From: CAVRRZ01 sp963723745
Lineage (GTDB): Bacteria > Actinomycetota > Actinomycetes > Mycobacteriales > Geodermatophilaceae
Assembly: GCA_963723745.1 (NCBI GenBank)
Contig: CAVRRZ010000001.1
Span: 1,310,183-1,374,182 of the forward strand
Direction of reading: 5' to 3'
Length of the DNA: 64,000 bases
A model generated the notes under the pieces. That model was not told where the DNA came from, did not search any database, and saw only the letters and a program-made list of their open reading frames with translations. How positions within the stretch are numbered: position 1 is the first letter of the stretch; each line of letters begins with the position of its first letter. A program made the position numbers and the translations under genes. This document shows, piece after piece, positions 30,749 through 41,164 of this stretch.

Positions 30749-31492
30749 GTGGACAGAGCCCGAGCCAGCGCCATCGCGCACCGCTGGCACCCCGTCGCCG
30801 CGCCCGTCTCCGACGCCAACCTCCGCCGGCTGCTGCAGCACCTCGGGCCCGTCGATCGGGTGCTCGACCTCGGTTGCGGCTTCGGCGAGTGGCTGCTCGC
30901 CGCGCTCGAGGTCGCCCCGCAGGCCACCGGCACCGGCGTCGACACCTCCACGCCGGCCCTGGAGCAGGCCCGCACCCGCGCGGCGGCGCGCGGTCTCGCC
31001 GACCGGGTCGACTGGCACGAGGCCGACGCCGCCGGCTGGCGCGGTCCGGGCTTCGACGGGGTGCTCTGCATCGGCGCCACCCACGCGTTCGGCGGGCTGG
31101 CCGGCACGCTGACCGCCGTCCGCGAGCACCTGCGGCCCGGGGGCCGGGTGCTGCTGGGCGAAGGCTTCTGGGACGGCGAGCCGTCGCCGCAGGCGATGAG
31201 CGCGCTGGGCGCCGAGCCGGGGGAGCTGCCGAGCCTGGCGGGCCTCGTCGAGGCCGTCCGCGCCGAGGGCTACGAGCCCGGGTTCGGCCACGTGAGCTCG
31301 CCCGAGGAGTGGGACGACTACGAGTGGTCCTGGACGGGATCGCTCACCGAGTGGGCGCTGACGGAGGCCGGCGAGCCCGACCGCTCGAGCGCGCTGGCCA
31401 TGGCCGGAACGCATCGCGAGGAGTGGCTGGCCGGGTACCGCAACCAGCTCGGCTTCGTGACCGTCGTCCTGCACGACACGCGCGGCGCCTAG
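30749..31492 (+). CDS. Class I SAM-dependent methyltransferase
   Basis: A 247-residue protein from GTG 30749 (V-D-R-A-R-A-S-A-I-A-H-R-W-H-P). Motif I is VLDLGCGFGEWLLAALEV, post-I is GTGVDTSTPALEQA, then FDGVLCIGATHAFGG and LRPGGRVLLGEGFW. It is related to the Methyltransf_25-type small-molecule enzymes; the acceptor is unknown. It stands alone between the binding-protein terminator and a palindromic element, so it is probably monocistronic. Not closely similar to the tandem pair at 22.5-24 kb. Confidence 0.8.
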   Translation: MDRARASAIAHRWHPVAAPVSDANLRRLLQHLGPVDRVLDLGCGFGEWLLAALEVAPQATGTGVDTSTPALEQARTRAAARGLADRVDWHEADAAGWRGPGFDGVLCIGATHAFGGLAGTLTAVREHLRPGGRVLLGEGFWDGEPSPQAMSALGAEPGELPSLAGLVEAVRAEGYEPGFGHVSSPEEWDDYEWSWTGSLTEWALTEAGEPDRSSALAMAGTHREEWLAGYRNQLGFVTVVLHDTRGA

Positions 31493-31510
31493 GAAGCCCA
31501 CACCCCCCGA

Positions 31511-31570
31511 GGCAAAGGAAGCTCTACCCCCGTCCAGGGCCTGCCGGACGGGGGTAGAGCTTCCTTTGCC
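31511..31570. repeat. Palindromic intergenic element, family A, copy 2
   Basis: A perfect 25-bp inverted repeat, arms 31511-31535 and 31546-31570 (left arm begins GGCAAAGGAAGCTCTACCCC), with a 10-nt loop. It lies between the convergent methyltransferase and ppa genes. Compared with copy 1, the arm has C for T at position 14, and the paired base in the other arm is G for A. Confidence 0.92.
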
Positions 31571-31573
31571 TGA

Positions 31574-31594
31574 GCGGGAAGCGGGAAGCGGGAA
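31574..31594. repeat. GCGGGAA 7-bp tandem repeat
   Basis: Three perfect GCGGGAA units (31574-31594) followed by a G/A-rich run up to about 31620, in the gap before the ppa stop codon. A simple-sequence tract of no recognised function. Confidence 0.8.
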
Positions 31595-31644
31595 GCGGGG
31601 AGAGGGGAGGGGGCCTCAGGGGGCAGGAGACGGCGGGCGGACCG

Positions 31645-32139
31645 TCAGTGGTGCGCCGGGGCGTCCTTGGCGCGTTGCAGCGAGTTGACGATCTCCTCCT
31701 CGGCTGCGGTCCGGTCCACCCACTCAGCGCCCTCGACCGACTTGCCCGGCTCGAGGTCCTTGTAGGTCTCGAAGAAGTGCTGGATCTCCAGCCGGTCGAA
31801 CTCCGAGACGTCGCTGATGTCGACGAGGTGCGCCATCCGCGGGTCGGTGGCCGGCACGCAGAGCACCTTGTCGTCCCCGCCGGCCTCGTCGGTCATGCGG
31901 AACATGCCCAGGGCGCGGCAGGTGATCAGGCAGCCCGGGAACGTCGGCTCCTCGAGCAGCACCAGCGCGTCCAGCGGGTCGCCGTCCATGCCGAGGGTGT
32001 TCTCGATGTAGCCGTAGTCCGCCGGGTAGCGGGTGGAGGTGAACAGCATCCGGTCCAGGCGGATGCGTCCGGTGGCGTGGTCCAGCTCGTACTTGTTCCG
32101 CTGGCCCTTCGGGATTTCTACCGTCACGTCGAACTGCAC
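31645..32139 (-). CDS. ppa: Inorganic pyrophosphatase (family I)
   Basis: A 164-residue protein from GTG 32139 (V-Q-F-D-V-T-V-E-I-P-K-G), the usual family start; an in-frame GTG at 32157 would add six residues. Active-site features are E-I-P-K-G-Q-R-N-K-Y-E and the signature D-G-D-P-L-D-A-L-V-L (metal-binding Asp residues). K-V-L-C-V-P-A-T-D-P and FFETYKDLEPGK follow. It hydrolyses cytoplasmic pyrophosphate and so complements the membrane HppA at 15 kb. Divergent from dacB, as in M. tuberculosis (Rv3628/Rv3627c). Intact. Confidence 0.93.
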   Translation of the reverse strand: MQFDVTVEIPKGQRNKYELDHATGRIRLDRMLFTSTRYPADYGYIENTLGMDGDPLDALVLLEEPTFPGCLITCRALGMFRMTDEAGGDDKVLCVPATDPRMAHLVDISDVSEFDRLEIQHFFETYKDLEPGKSVEGAEWVDRTAAEEEIVNSLQRAKDAPAHH

Positions 32140-32158
32140 CGTCGTAGTGTGACCCACG

Positions 32159-32190
32159 GCGACCTCGTCGAACCGACGAGGTCGCTTTTT
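32159..32190 (+). terminator. Hairpin with T5 tract between ppa and dacB
   Basis: GCGACCTCGTCG (32159-32170) pairs perfectly with 32174-32185 around an AAC loop, followed by TTTTT (32186-32190). It is the only hairpin in the window I found with a classical T-run. It lies between two divergent starts, 6 bp before the proposed dacB GTG and 1 bp beyond the alternative ppa GTG. No plus-strand gene ends just upstream, so it may be a leader attenuator or structural element rather than a simple terminator. Confidence 0.6.
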
Positions 32191-32196
32191 CAGGGG

Positions 32197-33648
32197 GTGG
32201 GCACCATCGCGACGACGTCGCAGCGCCCGGGCACGACGCCCGGGCCGGTCATCATCACCGCGAAGACCGGCCGGTTCCGGCGGCGGATCGCGATGGGCGC
32301 GACCGTGGTCGTGCTGGCCGCCGCCGGTGGGGTCTACGCGCTCGTGGGTCCCGGCGGCGACGACGCCGCTCCCGGCGAGCGGACGGTCACCGTGGCCGAG
32401 GCGCAGCTGCCCGAGCTGGGCGCCCTCGAGCCGGTCCTCGCCTCCCTGTCGGCCGACGCACCGACCCCCGACCTCGCGATCCTCGAGGCCCGGCTCGGCC
32501 CGCTGCTGGCCGCCCCGGCACTGGGTAGCGGGCTGTCCGCCGAGGTCGTCGACGTCGCCAGCGGGCAGAGCCTCCTGGCCGTCGACGCGGCCGACCCCTC
32601 GACGCCGGCCTCGACCGTCAAGCTGCTCACCGCCACCGCCGCGCTCCTCACGCTCGACCCGGCGGCGACCTTCGAGACCACCGTGGTCGCCGGTGCCACC
32701 CCCGGCGAGGTCGTGCTGGTCGGCGGCGGGGACCCGACCCTGTCGCGCACCGCGCCGTCACAGACCTATCCCGGTGCGCCGACGGTCGCCGACCTGGCCG
32801 AGCAGGTCATGGCCGCCCAGCCGGCCGGCACGGAGATCACCCGTGTCGTCGTGGACAGCTCCCTCTACACCGGCGAGCTCACCGCCCCCGGCTGGGGCTC
32901 GGGTGACGCCCCGTCCAGCTACGCCGCGCCGGTCACGGCCACGGCCGTGGACGGCGCCCGGCTCAGCCCGGACGCCGAGGCGCGCAGCGGCCAGCCCGGC
33001 CTGGACGCCGGTGCCGCACTGGCCGATGCGCTCGGCGCTCCCGGTGCGACCGTGACCCTCGGTGAGGCGCCCGACGGCGCGCAGACCCTCGGCACGGTGG
33101 AGTCGGCGCCCGTCGTCCGCCTGGTCGAGCAGACCCTGTCGCTGTCGGACAACATGCTCGCCGAGGCACTGGCCCGCCAGGTGGCGCTCGCCCGGGGAGA
33201 GGCGCCGAGCTTCGAGGGCGCGGCCACCGCCGTCAGCGCGGCCCTCGCCGAGGCCGGCATCGACACCTCCGGCGTCGCGCTGGCCGACGGCAGCGGCCTC
33301 TCGCGGCAGAACCAGGTGCCCGCAGGAGTGCTCACCGCCCTGCTGCGGGGCGCCGCCGACGGCAGCATCGCCGGGGCGGCGGGCCTGCTGACCGGGCTGC
33401 CCGTCGCCGGGTACGACGGCACGCTCGCCGACCGCGGGGACGACGACCCCGCCACCGCCCCCGGATCGGTGCGGGCCAAGACCGGCACCCTGAACGGCGT
33501 GCACGCCCTCGCGGGCACCGTGGTCACCGACGACGGCCGGCTGCTCGCGTTCGCCGTGCTCGCCGACGGCGCGGTCGGGGGAGAGGCCGCGTCCGAGGCG
33601 GCCCTCGACGAGATCGCGGCCGAACTGGCCCGCTGCGGCTGCTCGTGA
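32197..33648 (+). CDS. dacB: D-alanyl-D-alanine carboxypeptidase/endopeptidase (PBP4 family)
   Basis: A 483-residue protein from GTG 32197 (V-G-T-I-A-T-T-S-Q-R). A basic n-region (KTGRFRRR) precedes a membrane helix (ATVVVLAAAGGVYALVG), so it is exported or anchored. Penicillin-binding motifs are STVK (P-A-S-T-V-K-L-L-T-A, S-x-x-K), S-D-N (LSLSDNMLAEALARQ) and KTGT (RAKTGTLNGVHALAG). A large insert lies between the first two, as in family S13. It trims peptidoglycan stem peptides in the cell wall. The start lies immediately after a hairpin/T-run and lacks a Shine-Dalgarno; ATG 32292 is a less likely alternative because it would remove the basic n-region. Confidence 0.9.
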   Translation: MGTIATTSQRPGTTPGPVIITAKTGRFRRRIAMGATVVVLAAAGGVYALVGPGGDDAAPGERTVTVAEAQLPELGALEPVLASLSADAPTPDLAILEARLGPLLAAPALGSGLSAEVVDVASGQSLLAVDAADPSTPASTVKLLTATAALLTLDPAATFETTVVAGATPGEVVLVGGGDPTLSRTAPSQTYPGAPTVADLAEQVMAAQPAGTEITRVVVDSSLYTGELTAPGWGSGDAPSSYAAPVTATAVDGARLSPDAEARSGQPGLDAGAALADALGAPGATVTLGEAPDGAQTLGTVESAPVVRLVEQTLSLSDNMLAEALARQVALARGEAPSFEGAATAVSAALAEAGIDTSGVALADGSGLSRQNQVPAGVLTALLRGAADGSIAGAAGLLTGLPVAGYDGTLADRGDDDPATAPGSVRAKTGTLNGVHALAGTVVTDDGRLLAFAVLADGAVGGEAASEAALDEIAAELARCGCS

Positions 33649-33651
33649 GTT

Positions 33652-33716
33652 GCTGGAGCGGCCCCCTGTAGGGGCCCGCCGCGAACTCGTGAGCGGTGGG
33701 GGGCAGGGGGTCCTTC
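33652..33716 (+). repeat. Palindromic intergenic element, family B, copy 1
   Basis: It begins 4 bp after the dacB stop. It aligns over about 65 bp with the reverse complement of 53532-53598: shared blocks GCTGGAGCGGCC, CCCGCCGCGA, GAGCG and GGGGGG. An outer stem GGCCCCCTG / CAGGGGGTCC can form (about 33660-33668 with 33704-33713), and a small inner CCCC-TGTA-GGGG hairpin is also possible. Confidence 0.75.
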
Positions 33717-33731
33717 AAGTACGGTGAGGCG

Positions 33732-34814
33732 ATGACCAGCCCCTCCTCGATGGTCGACTGGGAGCTCGCGGGCCGCACTGCGCGCAGGCTCATGAGCCCC
33801 GGTCCGGAGACCACCCGCGACGAGGCGGCCGGCGTCGTCCGCGACCTGCACGAGGCGGCCGCGGCGGCCATCGGGCACGTCGAGCAGCTGACCGGGATGC
33901 GCCCGGCCCCCGGCGGGCCGCACCCCGAAGTGGCCGTGGTGGACCGCGGGGGCTGGGTCGACGCCAACACCCTCGGCATGGCCGCCCTGCTCGACCCGCT
34001 CGTCGAGAAGCTCCAGGCGCAGCAGGACAGCTGTCCCGGGCCGCTGGCCACCGCCATCGGCTCGCGGGCCACCGGCGCGCAGGCCGGCGCGGTGCTGTCC
34101 TACCTCGCCTCCCGCGTGCTCGGGCAGTACGAGGTCTTCGGCACCGGCGGCCGGCTGCTGCTCGTCGCACCCAACGTCGTCGCGACCGAGCGCAAGCTCG
34201 GCGTCGACCCGGCCGACTTCCGGCTGTGGGTCTGCCTGCACGAGATGACCCACCAGCTGCAGTTCACCGCCGTTCCGTGGCTGCGCGGGCACCTCGAGCA
34301 GCAGGTGTCGGAGTTCGTGGCCGTCACCGACCTCAGCCCCGACGTCCTCCGCGACCGGCTGCAGGACGTGCTGCGCGGCATGGTCGACGCGGTCCGCGGT
34401 GGGGAGGGCGAGTCCGAGGGGCTGATGGCGCTCGTGCAGGACCCGCGCCAGCGCGAGGTCCTCGACCGGGTCACCGCGGTGATGAGCCTCGTGGAGGGCC
34501 ACGCCGAGTTCGTCATGGACGGCGTCGGCCCGGACGTCGTCCCGTCCGTGCGGACCCTGCGCCAGCGGTTCGCGCAGCGGCGCAAGGGCAGCGGGCCCTT
34601 CGACCGCGTCGTCCGCCGGCTGCTGGGCCTCGAGCAGAAGATGAAGCAGTACGCCGACGGCCGGCACTTCGTCGGCGGCGTCGTCGACCTCGTCGGCATG
34701 GACGGGTTCAACCGCGTCTGGTCGGGCCCGGAGACCCTCCCGCGCATCGAGGAGCTCACCGAGCCCGCCCGGTGGGTCGAGCGCGTCCACGGCCGTCCGG
34801 CCATCCCCGCCTGA
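33732..34814 (+). CDS. DUF2342 zincin-like metalloprotease
   Basis: A 360-residue protein from ATG 33732. The zinc motif HEMTH is at residues 170-174 in W-V-C-L-H-E-M-T-H-Q-L-Q-F. A second conserved acidic site lies in S-L-V-E-G-H-A-E-F-V-M-D, and GGRLLLVAPNVVATERKLG precedes the HExxH. It belongs to the 'zinc-dependent metalloprotease / coenzyme F420 biosynthesis-associated' family of actinobacteria (M. tuberculosis Rv3626c). No signal peptide, so cytoplasmic; the substrate is unknown. It sits between dacB and tilS as in M. tuberculosis. Intact. Confidence 0.88.
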   Translation: MTSPSSMVDWELAGRTARRLMSPGPETTRDEAAGVVRDLHEAAAAAIGHVEQLTGMRPAPGGPHPEVAVVDRGGWVDANTLGMAALLDPLVEKLQAQQDSCPGPLATAIGSRATGAQAGAVLSYLASRVLGQYEVFGTGGRLLLVAPNVVATERKLGVDPADFRLWVCLHEMTHQLQFTAVPWLRGHLEQQVSEFVAVTDLSPDVLRDRLQDVLRGMVDAVRGGEGESEGLMALVQDPRQREVLDRVTAVMSLVEGHAEFVMDGVGPDVVPSVRTLRQRFAQRRKGSGPFDRVVRRLLGLEQKMKQYADGRHFVGGVVDLVGMDGFNRVWSGPETLPRIEELTEPARWVERVHGRPAIPA

Positions 34815-34834
34815 GGGCGGGGTCCTCCCCGCCC

Positions 34835-35869
34835 ATGATCGGCCCGCACCCCGCGGTCGCCCGGTTGCGCTCCGCCGTCCGGCCGGGCCTGGTCGGCCTG
34901 GACCGGCCGGTGCTCGTCGCGTGCAGCGGCGGGGCCGACTCTCTCGCGCTGGCGGCCGCCGTCGCCTTCGAGGCGCCCCGGGCGGGCGTGCGCGCAGGGG
35001 CGGTGACCGTCGACCACGGGCTGCAGTCCGGGTCCGCCGACCGCGCCGCGGCCACCGCCGAACTGCTGCGCGGCCTCGGGCTCGCGCCGGTCGACGTGCT
35101 GCGGGTCGAGGTGGGCGAGGGCGGCGGACCCGAGGCGGCTGCGCGCTCGGCCCGGTTCGCGGCCATGGCCGCGCTCGCGGCGCGCCACGGCGCCTGGGTG
35201 GCACTCGGGCACACCCTCGACGACCAGGCCGAGACCGTGCTGCTGGGTCTGGGCCGCGGATCCGGCCCACGGTCCGTGGCCGGCATGGTCGAGTGGCGTG
35301 AGCCGTGGTGGCGGCCGCTCCTCGCCGTCCGCCGGGAGACCGCGCGGGCGGCCTGCGCCGCCCAGGAGCTGCCCGTGTGGGACGACCCCTGGAACACCGA
35401 CCCGGCCTACACCCGCGTCCGGCTGCGCACCGAGGTGCTGCCGCTGCTCGAGGACGTCCTCGGCGGCGGGGTCGCCCCCGCGCTGGCGCGGACGGCGGGG
35501 ATGCTCCGCGAGGACCTCGACGCCCTGGACGCCATCGCGGCGGCCGAGCTGGTCGCCCTGCAGACGACGGACGACGGCACCGACGGCGGCCTGCCCGTCG
35601 CCCGGCTGCCCCAGCTGCCGCCCGCCGTCCGCCGGCGCGTGCTCCGCGGCTGGCTGCTCGCCGCCGGCGTCCCGGACCTGCAGGCCGTCCACCTCGAAGC
35701 CGTCGACGCCTTGCTCGCCCGCTGGCGGGGGCAGGGCCCGGTGGACCTACCCGGCGGAGTGGCCGTCCTCCGGGCGTCTGGCAGGCTGGTGCTCAGGCCC
35801 GTCGACGACCCCGGCGGGACCGCTCCGCAACCCCCGCCTCCCGATCGAGGAGTCACCTGTCGTGAGTGA
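34835..35869 (+). CDS. tilS: tRNA(Ile)-lysidine synthase
   Basis: A 344-residue protein from ATG 34835. The PP-loop is V-L-V-A-C-S-G-G-A-D-S-L-A-L, then VTVDHGLQSGSADRAAATAELL and VALGHTLDDQAETVLLGLGRGSG. WWRPLLAVRR precedes W-D-D-P-W-N-T-D-P-A-Y-T-R-V-R-L-R, the usual 'D-x-S-N' region motif. The enzyme converts C34 of tRNA-Ile(CAU) to lysidine so that it reads AUA. The 3' end overlaps hpt by 8 bp, implying coupled expression. Conserved tilS-hpt-ftsH order. Intact. Confidence 0.92.
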   Translation: MIGPHPAVARLRSAVRPGLVGLDRPVLVACSGGADSLALAAAVAFEAPRAGVRAGAVTVDHGLQSGSADRAAATAELLRGLGLAPVDVLRVEVGEGGGPEAAARSARFAAMAALAARHGAWVALGHTLDDQAETVLLGLGRGSGPRSVAGMVEWREPWWRPLLAVRRETARAACAAQELPVWDDPWNTDPAYTRVRLRTEVLPLLEDVLGGGVAPALARTAGMLREDLDALDAIAAAELVALQTTDDGTDGGLPVARLPQLPPAVRRRVLRGWLLAAGVPDLQAVHLEAVDALLARWRGQGPVDLPGGVAVLRASGRLVLRPVDDPGGTAPQPPPPDRGVTCRE

Positions 35870-36470
35870 GACCGTCACGGTCACCGGACAGAACGCGCCC
35901 ACGCCCGGCGCGCTCGGCCCCGACCACGGGTACGGCCCGGACATCGACCACGTCCTCCTCACCGAGGAGCAGATCCGCGAGAAGATCGGCGAGCTGGCCG
36001 CCAGGGTCGCCGCCGACTACGCGGGCCGGGAGATCCTGCTGGTCGGCGTGCTCAAGGGCGCCGTGCTGTTCATGAGCGATTTCGCCCGGGCGCTGCAGAT
36101 CCCCAGCCAGATGGAGTTCATGGCCGTCTCGTCGTACGGCTCGGCCACGAGCTCGTCGGGCATCGTGCGCATCCTCAAGGACCTCGACCGCGACATCACC
36201 GGCAAGCACGTGCTGTTGCTCGAGGACATCATCGACTCCGGGCTGACCCTGTCCTGGCTGCTCAAGAACCTGGGCGGCCGCGAGCCGGCCTCCCTCGAGG
36301 TGTGCACGCTGCTGCGCAAGCCCGATGCGGTCAAGGTCGAGGTGCCCGTCCGCTACATCGGCTTCGACATCCCCAACGAGTTCGTCGTCGGCTACGGCCT
36401 GGACTACGCCGAGCGCTACCGCGACCTGCCCTACATCGGGACCCTGCGCCCGGAGGTCTACTCCTCCTGA
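35862..36470 (+). CDS. hpt: Hypoxanthine phosphoribosyltransferase
   Basis: A 202-residue protein from GTG 35862, with GAGGAG about 10 bp upstream. The PRPP-binding loop is V-L-L-L-E-D-I-I-D-S-G-L-T-L. LVGVLKGAVLFMSDFARAL, MAVSSYGSATSSSGIVRILKDLD (flexible loop) and FVVGYGLDYAERYRDLPYIG (substrate-specificity end) are all standard. It salvages hypoxanthine and guanine in the cytoplasm. It overlaps tilS. 265 bp separate it from ftsH; I see no hairpin or promoter there that I can defend. Confidence 0.94.
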   Translation: MSETVTVTGQNAPTPGALGPDHGYGPDIDHVLLTEEQIREKIGELAARVAADYAGREILLVGVLKGAVLFMSDFARALQIPSQMEFMAVSSYGSATSSSGIVRILKDLDRDITGKHVLLLEDIIDSGLTLSWLLKNLGGREPASLEVCTLLRKPDAVKVEVPVRYIGFDIPNEFVVGYGLDYAERYRDLPYIGTLRPEVYSS

Positions 36471-36735
36471 CGTTCCCGAGTCGATCCTCGTTATGGTCGC
36501 GGCCGACGGCGTGTCGGCAGCCGATCGACGGTGATCAACTCGGGCTGAGCGCGCCGTCATCACGTGGGGGCACTCCCGTGCCGTATGCAGGAGTTCCACA
36601 GGCTCCCCGGTGTACCGTCGAATCCGACGACGCTGCGCCAGGCGCCGGGGTGCCGCCCGGGTCGCAGGGGGCGTCCCCGGACGATCAGGAGGGTTGACGG
36701 GCCGGACGGCACGCCCGTCCGCCCGGCATCGGTGT

Positions 36736-38726
<1,991 letters not shown>

Positions 38727-38730
<4 letters not shown>

Positions 38731-39341
38731 CAGAGGTGCCGGCCGATCCCGACGACCAGCTCCTGGCGGCCACCGGGATCGACCAGGATCGGGCCGCCCG
38801 GGCGGTGCGCGAGCTGCTGCTCGCCGTGGGGGAGGACCCCGACCGGCCGGGCCTCCGGGACACCCCGGCCCGGGTCGCCCGTGCCTACGCCGAGACCTTC
38901 GCCGGCCTGGGGCAGGACCCGTACGACGTGCTCGCCACGACGTTCGACGAGGACCACGACGAGCTCGTGCTGGTCAAGGACATCCCGATGTACTCGACCT
39001 GCGAGCACCATCTCGTGCCTTTCCACGGCGTCGCGCACGTCGGGTACATCCCGGGGGACGACGGCCGGGTCACCGGGCTGTCCAAGCTGGCGCGCCTGGT
39101 CGAGGTCTACGCCCGTCGTCCGCAGGTCCAGGAGCGCATGACCAGCCAGATCGCCGACGCGCTGGCCGAGGTGCTCAAGCCGCGTGGCGTCATCGTGGTC
39201 ATCGAGGCCGAGCACCTGTGCATGGCCATGCGAGGCGTCCGCAAGCCCGGCGCGAGCACGGTGACCTCCGCCGTCCGGGGACTGTTCCGCGACAGCCAGG
39301 CCAGCAGGAGCGAGGCCATGAGCCTCATCCTGGGCCGGTGA
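38727..39341 (+). CDS. folE: GTP cyclohydrolase I
   Basis: A 204-residue protein from ATG 38727, overlapping the ftsH stop. Zinc and substrate residues are seen in Y-S-T-C-E-H-H-L-V-P-F-H-G and M-A-M-R-G-V-R-K-P-G, with ETFAGLGQDPYDVL and SKLARLVEVYARRPQVQERMT. It catalyses GTP to 7,8-dihydroneopterin triphosphate, the first step of folate synthesis, in a homodecamer. First folate gene of the run folE-folP-folB-folK. Intact. Confidence 0.95.
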
Positions 39342-39384
39342 GGCGACATCGAGTGAGCGTCGCAGCGGGGTCTGCGAGCGAGGA

Positions 39385-39416
39385 GCGGAGCGAGCGCGGA
39401 GCGGAGCGAGCGCGGA
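39385..39416 (+). repeat. 16-bp tandem repeat in the folE-folP spacer
   Basis: GCGGAGCGAGCGCGGA occurs twice head to tail (39385-39400, 39401-39416), within a G/A/C-only stretch 39375-39420 of GAGCG-type units. It separates folE from folP in an otherwise overlapping operon. It may form no stable structure on its own because complementary arms are absent. Confidence 0.75.
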
Positions 39417-39433
39417 GCCGGACGGGGGGCCCG

Positions 39434-40279
39434 GTGACCCTCCCGCGCCCCGGCCACTGCGTGGTCATGGGGGTCCTCAACGTCACGCCCGACTCCTTCT
39501 CCGACGGTGGCTGCTTCGCCGATCCGGCGGAGGCCGTCGCGCACGGCCTGGCGATGCACGCGGCCGGGGCCGACTACGTCGACGTCGGCGGCGAGTCCAC
39601 CCGCCCCGGCGCCGATCGGGTGGACGCCGACGAGGAGTGCCGGCGGGTGCTCCCGGTCATCCGCGACCTGGCCGCCGCCGGGGTGCGGCTCAGCGTCGAC
39701 ACCACCCGCGCCGAGGTGGCCGAGGCCGCACTGGACGCCGGGGCGCAGATGGTGAACGACGTCAGCGGCGGACTGGCCGACAAGAACATGGCCGAACTCG
39801 TCGCCGACGCCGGCGTCCCGTGGGTGCTCATGCACTGGCGCGGCCACAGCCGCGAGATGTACGCGGCGGCGCGCTACGGCGACGTGGTCACCGAGGTGCG
39901 CGCCGAGCTCACCGCCCGCGTCGAGGACGTCGTCGCCGCCGGGGTGGACCCGGCGCAGCTCGTGCTCGACCCCGGCCTCGGCTTCGCGAAGAACGCCGAG
40001 CACAACTGGGCGCTGCTGGCCGGGCTGGACCGGATCGTCGACCTCGGGCTCCCGGTGCTGGTCGGCGCGTCCCGCAAGACCTTCCTCGGCCGGCTGCTGG
40101 CCGGCCCGGACGGCGCGCCGCGACCGGCCGAGCAGCGCGACGCCGCCACCCTGGCCACGACGGTGCTGGCTGCGGAGGCCGGCGCGTGGGGGGTCCGGGT
40201 GCACGAGGCCGCGGCCTCGGTCGACGCCGTCCGCACCGTCGAGGCCGTCCGCGCCGCGAGGAGGAGAGGTCATGCCTGA
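39434..40279 (+). CDS. folP: Dihydropteroate synthase
   Basis: A 281-residue protein from GTG 39434, preceded by a G-run. V-M-G-V-L-N-V-T-P-D-S-F-S-D-G-G and D-V-G-G-E-S-T-R-P-G-A are the two DHPS signatures. VNDVSGGLADKNM, DPGLGFAKNAEHNW and VGASRKTFLGRLL (Lys/Arg pterin and pABA contacts) follow. It condenses pABA with hydroxymethyl-dihydropterin pyrophosphate and is the sulfonamide target. The frame is open upstream through the repeat spacer, but the GTG start matches family length. It overlaps folB by 8 bp. Confidence 0.95.
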   Translation: MTLPRPGHCVVMGVLNVTPDSFSDGGCFADPAEAVAHGLAMHAAGADYVDVGGESTRPGADRVDADEECRRVLPVIRDLAAAGVRLSVDTTRAEVAEAALDAGAQMVNDVSGGLADKNMAELVADAGVPWVLMHWRGHSREMYAAARYGDVVTEVRAELTARVEDVVAAGVDPAQLVLDPGLGFAKNAEHNWALLAGLDRIVDLGLPVLVGASRKTFLGRLLAGPDGAPRPAEQRDAATLATTVLAAEAGAWGVRVHEAAASVDAVRTVEAVRAARRRGHA

Positions 40280-40661
40280 CCCGACGCCCGGCGGGCCCAC
40301 GCCCGACCGCGTCGCCGTCCGTGGCCTGCGCGCCTACGGCCACCACGGCGTGTACGCCTTCGAGCGCCGGCAGGGGCAGACGTTCAGCTGCGACGCCGTG
40401 CTGGAGCTGGACACCGCGCCGGCCGCCGAGACCGACGACCTCGAGCGCACCGTCAACTACGCCGAGCTGGCGCAGCGTCTCTACGCCACCCTCTCCGGCG
40501 AGCCGGTCGACCTGCTGGAGACCCTCGCCCAGCGGCTGGCCGACGTCTGCCTGTCCTACCCGCGGGTCGACGCCGTGGAGATCACCGTGCACAAGCCCGA
40601 GGCCGATCTCGGGGTCCCGTTCAGCGACGTCACCGTGACCATTCGCCGGGCCCGCGCATGA
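40272..40661 (+). CDS. folB: Dihydroneopterin aldolase
   Basis: A 129-residue protein from ATG 40272. V-R-G-L-R-A-Y-G-H-H-G-V-Y-A-F-E-R-R-Q-G-Q is the typical substrate-binding start. DLERTVNYAELAQRLYATL and V-D-A-V-E-I-T-V-H-K-P-E-A-D-L (catalytic Lys region) complete the domain. It cleaves dihydroneopterin to 6-hydroxymethyl-dihydropterin and glycolaldehyde. Overlaps folP and folK, which supports one operon. Confidence 0.94.
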   Translation: MPDPTPGGPTPDRVAVRGLRAYGHHGVYAFERRQGQTFSCDAVLELDTAPAAETDDLERTVNYAELAQRLYATLSGEPVDLLETLAQRLADVCLSYPRVDAVEITVHKPEADLGVPFSDVTVTIRRARA

Positions 40662-41164
40662 CCCGTGCGGTGCTCTCGCTGGGTGCCAACCTGGGCGATC
40701 GCGCCGGCACGCTGCGGACGGCGCTGGCCGCGCTGGCCGCCGAGGGTGCGCTGGTGGCCCGCTCGACGCTGTACGAGACGCCGCCGTGGGGACCGGTGGA
40801 GCAGCCGTCGTACCTGAACGCGGTCGCGATCGTCCGCGGCCCCCGCGACGCGGCGGGCTGGCTGGCCCGCGCCCACGAGCTGGAGGAGGCGGCCGGGCGG
40901 ACCCGGGAGGTGCGCTGGGGGGCGCGGACCCTGGACGTCGACGTCGTCACGGTCACCGCGGACGACGGGACGCCGGTGCGCTCCGACGACCCGGACCTGA
41001 CGTTGCCGCACCCGCGGGCGCACGAGCGCGCGTTCGTGCTCGTCCCGTGGGCGACCCTCGACCCGGCGGCGGAGGTGCCCGGCAGGGGCCGGGTGGCCGA
41101 CCTGCTCGCCGCGCTGCCGCCCGACGACGTCGCCTCGGTCGTGCGCTGGGAGCACCTCCGGTGA
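40658..41164 (+). CDS. folK: HPPK: 2-amino-4-hydroxy-6-hydroxymethyldihydropteridine diphosphokinase
   Basis: A 168-residue protein from ATG 40658. L-S-L-G-A-N-L-G-D-R is the family start; YETPPWGPVEQPSYLNAV and R-W-G-A-R-T-L-D-V-D-V-V (metal-binding Asp pair) follow. DLTLPHPRAHERAFVLVPW completes the fold. It activates hydroxymethyl-dihydropterin with ATP for FolP. The stop overlaps the next GTG. Confidence 0.95.
   Translation: MTRAVLSLGANLGDRAGTLRTALAALAAEGALVARSTLYETPPWGPVEQPSYLNAVAIVRGPRDAAGWLARAHELEEAAGRTREVRWGARTLDVDVVTVTADDGTPVRSDDPDLTLPHPRAHERAFVLVPWATLDPAAEVPGRGRVADLLAALPPDDVASVVRWEHLR

Noticed and set aside
36471..36735. Leader upstream of ftsH examined for a riboswitch
   Set aside because: No conserved core or convincing stem could be identified by eye.
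39375..39420. GAGCG-rich repeats between folE and folP considered as a CRISPR-like or regulatory array
   Set aside because: There are only two full 16-bp units, directly adjacent, without spacers or palindromic structure.
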